64,000 bases of DNA from Nereocystis luetkeana (Eukaryota > Sar > Phaeophyceae > Laminariales > Laminariaceae). Positions within the stretch are counted from its first letter, which is position 1; each line of letters begins with the position of its first letter. The notes under the pieces are model-generated. The model was given only the letters and a program-made list of their open reading frames with translations. It searched no databases and was not told the origin of the DNA. The translations under genes were made by a program, and so were the position numbers. Positions 45,801-56,582 of this stretch are shown one piece after another. The stretch is taken from the NCBI GenBank assembly GCA_031213475.1, contig JARUPZ010000002.1:2294001-2358000 (forward strand), in the 5' to 3' direction.

Positions 45801-48800
45801 TGTACTGTATTGTACTGCACTGTGCTGTTACCGTACAGTATTGGTGTAAAACTTTTGGAGTACCGGGTACTTTATCGCTGTGAGTACCGGGTACTTTATC
45901 GCTGTACTCTAATCCAATGCTGTCGTTTTTTGTGATCCGTGTTCCCAGTACTCTTGCAACCTTTGATCCGTCTTTCCATAGTCTACCAGGTACAGTATAA
46001 GATTTTTCCGGTTTGTCTTTGCTTCGTTTTTGCAGGGCATTCCCCGAAAATTGTCCCGCGGTTTTAAGCGGGATTCGGGATTTATCCCGTGGTCCCGTGA
46101 TAGATGTGAAACCCCGCTCCCGCACCAACTAGTCCCGCGGAAGTTCTCATATCCCGTTTTCGCACAAACACGTCCCTCGAAATCAGGATATATCCCGAAT
46201 CCCTCGAATAATAGAGTAACGTGAAATTTTCCCGACACTTGAATGCTAATCACCGCCCCGCGGATGGTGGGATTATGACAGGGTGCGTGTAAGCGCCAGG
46301 TTTCGACTTCAACTATGTCATGTCTCTGTTTTTTTGTGTTTCCTAGGTTATCTTGAGCACATGAAAAATGTAAATCTGGTGTAAAATATATAATTTTCCG
46401 GTGGCGTAAGGAATTTTTCAGGCCATCCCTCGGAATTTGTCCTGCGGGTTTAGTCCCGGCGTGTGGCTAGACCCCTTCCCGGGGAGTACCGCGGTGACTG
46501 GATCTCGCACACACGATCCCATCGAGTCCCGACGTGACTGGATCCGTTCAACATAATCCTCTTGAATCCCGTCGCGGGGAGTCCCGCGGTGGCCGGATCC
46601 CATTCAAATAGTACCGTGAAATCCCAGGGTAACTGTTTCCCGCGGGATGTTGTCCCGGAGTCGAAAAGGTGTCTCGAGGGATGCCCTGCAGTTTTGTCCC
46701 GTATTCCGACACTCTGTACGTACCCTGCTATATGCCGGTGTTTATTACTGGTACTCTGCTCGGCAGAAGCAGGGTTTTTGTCCGTCGCCCGTCTTCCCGC
46801 TCATCGTCTGTTTCCGCTCCGTGTTCGCGTGTTCGCGTGTGTCGCACCATTTGGTTTCCGTTTGTTGCGCCGGGGTTCCCGTATGTATATCGGACGATGA
46901 CGGTCTTTCTTTTTCGTGGTCCGTGTTACAATTTCATTCATTGATTCGGCTTTTGCGCTTCGTTTTGGCATGGTCTTCACGTATTTTGTAGCTCGGGTAC
47001 TTCTCTCTTCGGCACTCCGTTTCTTCCTCTGTGATTTCCCGGCTTGGTTAACCCTTTCAGTACTGCACTGTACATACACACACTAACTGTAGTACTGACG
47101 TGAGTTCCAAGTAATTTGTCCCCAAAGGGATTTAAGGTTTTGGTTCATTCACCATTGCTCGTTCCTCCCAAGATCTTCGAGTTTTGGCGTGCGGCGCTTG
47201 GCCGGGTTGGGCCACACCGGCGCGGAGCAAAAGCAGAGGGCTCAGGCGGCGCGCGACACGGCGTTTGTTTTTGCTTCCTTCAAACCTGCTGCGACGGTAG
47301 TTTATGCCACGGTAGCTACCCCAACGGTTACTTACAACGGTACTTGACCCTTCTAACTTGTTGCTTTTTGTGCCCCACACTGCTCCCAAGTGGTCTACCG
47401 CGACGGGGTAACACGGCTCTCATTTTTGGTTCCTTCAACATGCCGCAACGGTATTTCCAACGGTGCTTGGCCCTTTCATTCGCTGCAAATTCTTTCCGAC
47501 ACTAATTATATCTGGGTTTTGCCTGTTAATAGCGGCCTTACACGTTTTTTTTTTGCTTCCTTCAACATGCTGCAACGGTACTTCCAACGGTGCTACTACT
47601 TTTAAATGGTTTGCCTCCAAAAAAGTGGTTGCAGCTCGCGAGGAGTTTCGACGCGGACGCTGTTGACACCGTCACCCCTAAATGCTGATGCCATACATAG
47701 GGGAGACCGTGGTTGAACCCCTTGACTGACCGCCCCCTACACTAAAAACAATATAGTAAGGCCGAAAGAGACCGCCTTGACGCGCCCCAAAAGACAGGTT
47801 TCCTATATACCTGGTGGCATCTTTGTGTAGCAGGGTGTAATATATTCTGGGGTACCCGCGTTCCAAACCTGTTTTTTTTTGTCATACTCGAGTATGTACT
47901 CGGTTACCCCCAGAATACCTGCCGCAGGTATCGGGGTACGCGTAGAGTACACATTACTAGGGCGAGGCGCCCGGGTACGCCCGGAGTACATGCCGCAGGC
48001 ACCTGGACGCCCCTAGAGTATATTTCGAAGTACTCTGCTATTTTAATGGGGTAGGTACAAGGGGACCCCTGGAGTGCATGCCTGCAGGTATCTGGGTTCG
48101 CCAAGAGTACATACCGCAGGTACACGGGTATCCCCAGAGTACATACACGACTACAATAGAGTGGGTACCTGGGTACCGCCGGAGTACATACCGCAGGTAA
48201 CTGGGTAAGCACACCCACAACCGAAAACTAAATGCATCCCTACATTTTTGCCCACTACTGCCCACCCCTCCACTTCCCACCCCCTCACGTCGATCTGATG
48301 TATAGCCCTTCCGGATAACCCGTTGTGTCTGCTTCCCTTGCTTGCTGTGGCTCGGCTCGGGTGGGGTCCACGTGCGTGCAGGACGCCCTGGAGCTAACGC
48401 GAACGAAGATCATGCCCACGGTTAACCGTCAGGGACGGGTCAAGCGCAAGCCACTCGGCCGAGAACAATTCGAGCAGAAGGTTCGATTTGGTTCGGTTCG
48501 GTTCGGATCGGTTCGATTCGATTTTTATTTTATTTTTTTTGGTTTGGTTTGGTTTGGTTCGGTTCGGTTCGGTTCGGTTCGGATCGGTTCGATTCGATTT
48601 TTATTTTTATTTTTTTTGTTTGGTTTGGTTCGGTTCGGTTCGGTTCGGGTTTGGTCATACCTGGCATGGCTTCACCGCTGAGGGACTACACCCACGCGTT
48701 TGGCGCCAAATTACTGTAGTTGGGGTTGCTGTAGGGTTCTTCTTGAGGTGGTAGAAGGGTTTGCAAATGAGTCGGGAGCATTCTTGCTGCGGTGAAAGGA

Positions 48801-51800
48801 TTTACACAGCAGAGCTCAGCGTGGGCTCGAGTGCCGATTGCTGCTCGGGCTGCCTCTGGTCTGTACGGTTGTTGTGTTGCGTGGCAGGGTGTTTGAGATA
48901 GGATTGGTAGGTTTTACTCGTCCTGGGGTGGGTTCAGTGGGAACAAGCTGGGCTATAAAGAAACTGGACTGAGTTGGGGCTGGTTTTGGTTGGCTAAACT
49001 GAGTCCAGACGGGTTGGACTTTTCTTTATTCTGGTGTTTTTTTCGTGGCGCCTCGATTTTGTTTTCGCCTGTTTCGGCCCTCGTGAATCGCTGATAGCCG
49101 GTAGGCACCTTCTGTCACTTGTGGACAAATACGCTACCAAAGGGAGAACCCGGTCTTTCTGTTCGAATGGAGACCTCTTTTTGGCCTTCTGGCACCGGTT
49201 TCAGCGTAGAGTGGAGGTCCTTCAAGGGGCCAAACCGCGGTCTCCCGTTACAGCCCTTCTGTAGCTACACGAAACACTGATGGATAGTTTTGATGGTATC
49301 AGCCGTGTACGAGCGGCGTAAGCAGCCTGTGCAGAAACTGCGGGTAGACTCCTTGCATTCAACCATCGTGACTCGCACAACCGATGTGTGTACTGCCGTC
49401 TATCACCCCTCAATCAAACAATGGTTGCCGCTTCAAATCGTCAATTATATGTCGTCGCTTTTCGTTTCTGAAGTCCGGAAAGGGCTAACAGCATGCTCTT
49501 CGCTTGCTTTGTGGACTTCATTCGATCTGTACACGTATTCATAGTGCTGATGACACCTTTTTCCGGTTCACCTTTTTTTGGTTCTAATTTTTTATTGTTT
49601 CGTCCCCCCCCCCCCCGCCTCTTTTTCCGCCTCCCCAGGTGTTGAAACTGTCGGCGGAACTCCCTCATGGGCGTTACTCGCAGCGCACGTTGGAGTCCCT
49701 GGCGATGTACGACGAGAGCGAGGTGCCCCTGGACGTGATCATCGACCTGGTTCAGCACGTTCACGTCTACGAGGGAGAGGGAGCCATCTTGATCTTCCTT
49801 TCTGGTTGGGAAGAGATCAGCGCGGTGAGAGTATCTGTAGTACCCTTTCGTGACTGACACGTTGAATGAAACGGAACTTCCTGCTATTGATAGTAACCGC
49901 TTTGTTCCCGATTCTGAGACGGGGCTTCCTGCTATTAGTAGTAACCGCTTTGTTCCCGATTCTGAAACGGGAGTTCCTGCTATTAGTAGTGACCGCTTTG
50001 TTCCCGATTCTGAAACGGAACTTCCTGCTATTAATAGTAACCGCTTTGTTCCCGATTCTCACGGGTCTGATCGCAACGCGTTGAAAAATTAGCAGAAGAT
50101 GTACACAGAAGGTGGATGATTAGGAACGGTGGAAATGAAGCTGCCGAAAATGGGTTTTCGTGGAGGCAGAATTTGCGTATTTGCAGATTACCAGGCACCT
50201 TGGCAGTTCTTAAGAAGTGGTCGCAGAGTCTGCGTAGGCTTCCATCATTTTTATTTTTATTTTTGTCTCACGTTATTTTTTTGCGTCTTTTCATGCGAAA
50301 AGGGCGTCACAAAAAAGTACCAGGTATATGCTACCATGTTCCCCCCTTTTTTTTCTGCCTGTGCTCGAAAAATTAAAATTCCCCCAGAAAAGCCCAATTA
50401 AGCTCGTGTCCTGTCCTTGGAAACACCCAATTATGGCGTAAGAATTGCGAGCGTATTGGATGTGACCCTACTGTAAGCCTGAGAGAGTGGGTCTCTAGGA
50501 CCGAGGACAAAGCGAGAAATCGTACGATAATTCGATTTTTTTGTTTTGTTGTGTTTTCCCATTCTTGTTTTTGAGAATCCCACTGCAGCAGTAGCGCCCT
50601 GCTCGCGCTTGACACCCTGACTCGACGCCCACCTGATCCCACCCGGAGCTGAGCCCGTGAAACTGAACCTGATTAGCTACTATGGATATGTAAATAGCCG
50701 CCTGCGGGACTCACCAAGCAGCTCAGGCCGACATGCATAAAGCTATCGGGCAAAATCCATAGAATCCCCATACCATCCTAGCGACCAAATTGTATGAACA
50801 GCTTATTAGTAGTATTTGTACCTCAGGAAGAGATGGGGGTGGGGCTAGCAACCCGATATCAAACGCGTGTCTTGAGGGACCAGGCGTCCGTTGGCAAAGG
50901 TAGAGCCTGCATTCACGGCTACTTACAGCAGTCGTGCGATATCAGTGTTGATATTAATAATAGTGGTATTTTGTTTTTGCCGTCTCTGTTTCGCCCGGAG
51001 TATTGTCTGCCAATGAATTACGAAGTACACGAGTATGAGGACCGGTTTGATTCAATATTTGAATGAAAACGTTATTTCTAGTGACGTGCACCGTGATAGG
51101 TATTTAGTGCGTAGGCTATCCTGGCGTCGCGTTTTTGCGGTTATTTACCGTATCCTAGCGTTTATGTTCCTGTCGATTCAAACTATACGTTCTCTCGCTG
51201 TGTATAGACGTGTTCGTGTTGTTTTGTCGTTGGTTTTGCTCGTTTGCTTTCGGTTTCTTTCTGCCTCGATGTTCTAATTTTCTTGTTTTCGTTTTTTTTT
51301 CGTTCTTTGCTTTCTTTGGTCATGTGTCTTACGTTGTTGTCACTCGCCAACGTGGGTTGATGGCGTGTGTATGATGTGCTTGTCGTACCCAGTACGATGG
51401 CATGGCGTTTCATTGTCTACTCTCTCTGTGGCGTAGTTTTGTGACGACAAAGCTCGTACCTCTTTAGAATGAAAAGAGTGGGCACGGACGCTGGGTGTGC
51501 TGGGTGCCGACGGGTAGAAAGAACGGCTTAATGTGAAAACACACAAACGCGCACAGCCTAACATTCGTGGCGCACGCTCTTTCCTTTTTTTCCTTTTTCT
51601 CTTTTTTCTTGTGGGTGTGTTTTTCTCGTGCTGTTGTGCATTCGCTCTTTCGTCGTTTTTGTCCTTGTTGTCCTTGTTGTCTTGCTCATGTTTCATCAGG
51701 TGCACGACAAACTGGAAATGCTGCCACACTCTCGCGATTGGCGCCTGTACGCCCTGCACAGCCAAATGCCAACCAGCCAGCAGAGAGACGTCTTTTTAAG

Positions 51801-54800
51801 GCCGCCGAGGGGCATACGCAAGGTATCCCCCCCCTTGCCCCATACGATATGCCTCCAGAGGTGTACCATGTGTACCAACTACCTGGTACCTGGTAATTTC
51901 GTAAAGTAGCACGCGCTTTGGTTTTCATTGTGTTTTCTTCATGGTACGGCGGATTGACGATGAAAGAATCACACGTAAGCAGATCATCTACAGATTTATA
52001 GCATTTACAGGAATATGATCTAGATCATAACCTGTCGTTGTGAGATGCTGTGCATGATCTGTATGATCTGTATGATATGTAGAGTACATATCCATCCCAG
52101 GAAACATGTTGATGGATCATGCAGATTGTTGTTCGACCCCCAGCCAGCATCACGAGAGCTGCTGCTGAAGATCATGTGTGTCAGGAATATATCTGTGACC
52201 TGGCATATGTCCCTGGTAGATGATCTATCTGTAGATGATCTGTTCCGATGTGTGTAAAAAGCTGTAGTTGCCGAATGAGAAGTGCGGTCGTATCATCGAA
52301 AAGTTGTTGTGGTTGTTGTAAAATGTTTGCAGATTAACTCATAGACAAAATGCAGTCAGTCCGTCGTGATAGGACAGGCTCCAATAACTGTGAAGTGGTC
52401 ACCGTGCAGCATACTGGTATGATGTATTACCAACTCCCATGTTTCATACGTACTGCAATAACGGTATACAAAAACAAACCCGACACCACACTATTAATGC
52501 CTATTTGCGATACCCAGACAGAGGGTATACACTAAACCCAAGTAAGAAGATGGTACGAATTTACAAACAACTCGGTTCTTTGTGAAAATGTCCAGAAATC
52601 CCACCGCTTTTTTTTTTTTTTTTTTTTTGGACGTTTTATATGTTCGGCCGTGCATACCTTGGGGTACATTAGAACAATACTGTATTAACAATACCTATGT
52701 TTCCCCGGAGACTCCGCTTGAGAAGCTTCATGCAATTGGTACTATTACGGGGGACCGTAGTAAATAAGACCAAATATTGATTGTAAAAATAGGTAAATAT
52801 ATACCGGTAGGTTTTTGTGTTTACGGTAGGTCCTATTTACTAAGGTCCCCCGTAGTATTAATATACGTAATAAGTCTCCCAACGCTGCCTTTTGAGAGTA
52901 TGTATGCTTTTGGGACTTCGGAGGAGAGCACTTGCCGATAGTATATGACTATTTACGGGATTTATGGTAAATAGCACCAAATATTACCGGTTAAAATACG
53001 GAAATGTATAGGTTCTTGTGTGTACCGTAGGTCCTATTTACTATCCCCCCCGTAGAATAGCACAGGAACGGCAACTGCGTGACTCGGGGATGATACCAGT
53101 CGACGTCCCGAGTTGCAGTGGTGCAGAGGGTAGTATGGCACAGGCACAGGCGCGACATGCTCCTTCCTACCCCTGATGCTGGTCGTTGACGGTTCATTTC
53201 ATATCGCCGAAGTTATCATCGTTTTGGTCGCTATCTCGGGTCTCAAGAGGCTTAACCTCTTAGAACTGCAGTCCCGTTCTGGGGACAAACTACTTGGATT
53301 TTGAATGGTTTGTCCCCGAAACGAGACTGCGGTGCTAAAAGGCTTAACGTGACGAATACTCCCGCGGTATTATTACGGGGGACCTTATAGTAAATAGTAA
53401 ATAGGACCAACTATTGTTGATAAAAACAGCGAAATACTGGGGGGGTTTTTGTAACGTAGGTCCTACCAGGTATTTAATATGGTCCCCCGTAATAATGGCA
53501 ATAACAATAATAGCATTGTGATAATAATAGTAAGCACTACGACTAAGACCCCGTCGAATCAGGAGGTGGGCCATGCAGCGCCTAATTTTACGCAGTTGGG
53601 CATGAAATTTTGACACGGTGTTGTCCATGCACCAACCAAGACGTGTCGTGCCGGGCTTTTTTTTGCGAGATACAACCGAAAAAAAATAAAAAAAAATAGA
53701 AACACCACTGAACCTCTAAAAAAAAAACAAAAAATCAAAAAGTTAGGAATTATTCAATTCCGCACGGGCATCAAACATACGGTGTTGAAATTTCAGATAA
53801 AAAAAAAGAACGCATTGCAACCCTTTTAGGACTGCAGTCTCATTTGGGGACTAAGTAGTTTGCCCCCAAATCAAAATTGAGCGCTGCATCGCGGTAAGTA
53901 CCATGTTTTTCGCTACATTTGATTTTCAAGTATGCAACACTGTTTTTTGGCCATATCTCGTGATGGGCAACGAATTGGGCAATGAAACTGATATCGATCT
54001 TCTTCTTGTGGCCCCAGTATCGTCTCCACCAAAAATGTCGCCTTGATCGGGGGCGAGGATTTTTATTTTTGAATTTGGCTGGAAATTACAGTAGTGCTAA
54101 AAATTGGTGTTTTTGAGTTTTCGCCGATATCTCGTCGAGTCCGAGTCGAATTATCAATGATCAACATGTGATTATTTTTATGTACCTTTTTTTGTTGCGC
54201 ATGCACTGATGAGTCAGGGTCAAGCGCCTCTAAAATTCAAGTCCTAACTGGCGGTGGTTCACGAGATACGACTCCATGATTGATTGTCCGTTTCATGGCT
54301 GTCGCGTGTTGTTGTTGTTGTTGTTGTTGTTGTTTTTGTCTGTTCCTCTTGCATCTTGTGCTTTTTTTGTTTTTGTTCATTTGATTCTGTCATTTCAGAT
54401 CGTGATCGCCACCGACATCGCGGTTGTTTTTCGATCTCCTAAAACACACGCGCACGCTTTTTTTTTTCTCCTGTCTGTAAATGTCTCCCTCTCGCGTGTT
54501 GTTGTTGTTGTTGTTGTTTTTGTCTGTTCCTCTTGCATCTTGTGCTTTTTTGTTTTTGTTCATTTGATTCTGTCATGTCAGATCGTGATCGCCACTAACA
54601 TTGCGGAGTCGTCCATCACGATCGACGACGTGGTGTTCGTCATCGACGGCGGGAAGCACAAGGAGAAGAGCTATGATCCGGAGGCTAAGGTGATAGCACA
54701 GATTTTGCCGAGGCTTAATCCCCTATTGGAGTTCAGACGGGAAAATTGCAGATAGATAGGAAAATGTTATCAGGGATCGGGAACCGACATGATACGCATG

Positions 54801-56551
54801 ATCTGCAGTTTGTTGTTGTAGAGAGAAGCAGGCGTTATGGTTGTTTTCTTTGGTTGAGTTCGTTTTTGTAGCACGTACGAGTAGCTTGCTCACTTTCGAC
54901 TGCAGCAGCTGGCAAATGTGTGGTCGATCGCGCTTGCGGGAGCACTACAAGTGGATACCGCACGGAAGGGTGCCTGCAGACTGGTAGAACACGCGAACAG
55001 ACAGGGGCTGGTTGGTTGCAGCTGGGCAGCGGTCGCTCGCTGGGCAAGGTATTTTCGTGAATCCTATATACAGCGATGCCCCAATATTTGATTGGGGCAC
55101 GATATTCCGTATCGGGGTTCGAGTTACATTTGTAAGGAGCCGCACATACAGCGAAGCATAATCTATTATACCCGTATAATACTGCTGGCCGCCCGCGCTG
55201 TTCGTAGATGATTTTGATACAGCACACCAAAGTTAGCATTGTTTCGATCGCTGCCTCGGGGTCGATCACTCGAAATTAGTGTGGGGTGATTTTTCTGCAC
55301 GACGAGCGAAAAAAACGTTTTCAGCCTCTTTATAAGAACCGCGCGAATGTTTTCGGCGGCATATTAGATTAAATTTGTGGGGGGTCATTTTTTTTTGCGG
55401 TATGTAGAAGGGCTTGAGAGTAAAAGATATTTTGGTCGTGCTCGTGTAGGGTCACACGTTAGGTGGCTCCTTTGGTTGTTGCTGTGATATGTAGGCGTTT
55501 CTTTGGCTTTCGACTTCGGTTAGCTCACCATGTTTTTTTTTTTTTTTTTTTTTTTTTCTGCGGCTTGAAGTCTGCGGCCACAGAGCTTGTGTCTCTTTCT
55601 GTATGATCCTTGGGGGCGGGAGAGTAAGCGTATGCGTTCGGGCGCTGCATGTGCGGGGGGGGCTGTTGGGTGGAATTGATTGCTCATTGTCAATACCTAC
55701 CTACACACATACATGCATGCATACATACATACATACATACACATAGACGCTCACACATAAAACGCACGCACCGACACACACCTTTATTTTTGTCAGAGGC
55801 TAAGGTAAAGTTTGAAGACGAGAGTGTGACTACCATTAAAAACAGTGGTAGCACCTTGATCTTGTGGGAGGATAGATGTTGCGAATGGTGCTTATGGTAT
55901 TCGCGTGTCGGTGGTAGGATGTTGCTGGGCTCGTGCGAAAGGTTGGTTCCATCGTTTACTGTTATGGGGGCCATAGTTAATAGGACCTGTGGTGTACATA
56001 AAAACCTATATTTCAACATTTTTACTAACAATATTTGGTCCTATTAACTATGGTCCCCCGTACGTTTACGAACTCTAGCCTCACCACAACAACAGGCATA
56101 GGCATAGGCATACGCTGTAACGCCTCCCCCGTTCCCTCTATCTCATGAGATCTAGTACATCTCTCCTATCGAGTACACCCCCCCCCCCCCCCCCCCCCAA
56201 CTTCTTTCTAAAAATAACGCCTTATTTTCTTGTCGCATGAAAATAGGTTCAAAGCCTGTTGCCCGCGTGGGTTTCCCGCGCCAGCGCCAAGCAGCGCAGG
56301 GGCCGTGCGGGGCGTGTGCAGGCGGGGAGGTGCTGGCACCTGTACCCCCGAAGCAAGTTCGCAGAGATGGACGAGTACCAGCTACCGGAGATCGTGCGCA
56401 CCAGCCTCGAGAGCCTTTGCCTCCAGGTGATCGAAGGGAGCGGGGGGGGAGTGGGAAAGGGTTAATTATTTCGGAGGGAGTTGGGGGGGGGGGGGAGTAG
56501 GGTCGACAAGATCATGCCAATTTCGAGAGCTTTACCCCCAGATGGTGGAAG

Positions 56552-56582
<31 letters not shown>

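Noticed and set aside
55796-55870. Extra exon [11 protein letters not shown] between motifs V and VI
   Set aside because: The spacing between exons 11 and 12 already equals that of human DHX36 as recalled, so an added exon would lengthen a conserved segment.
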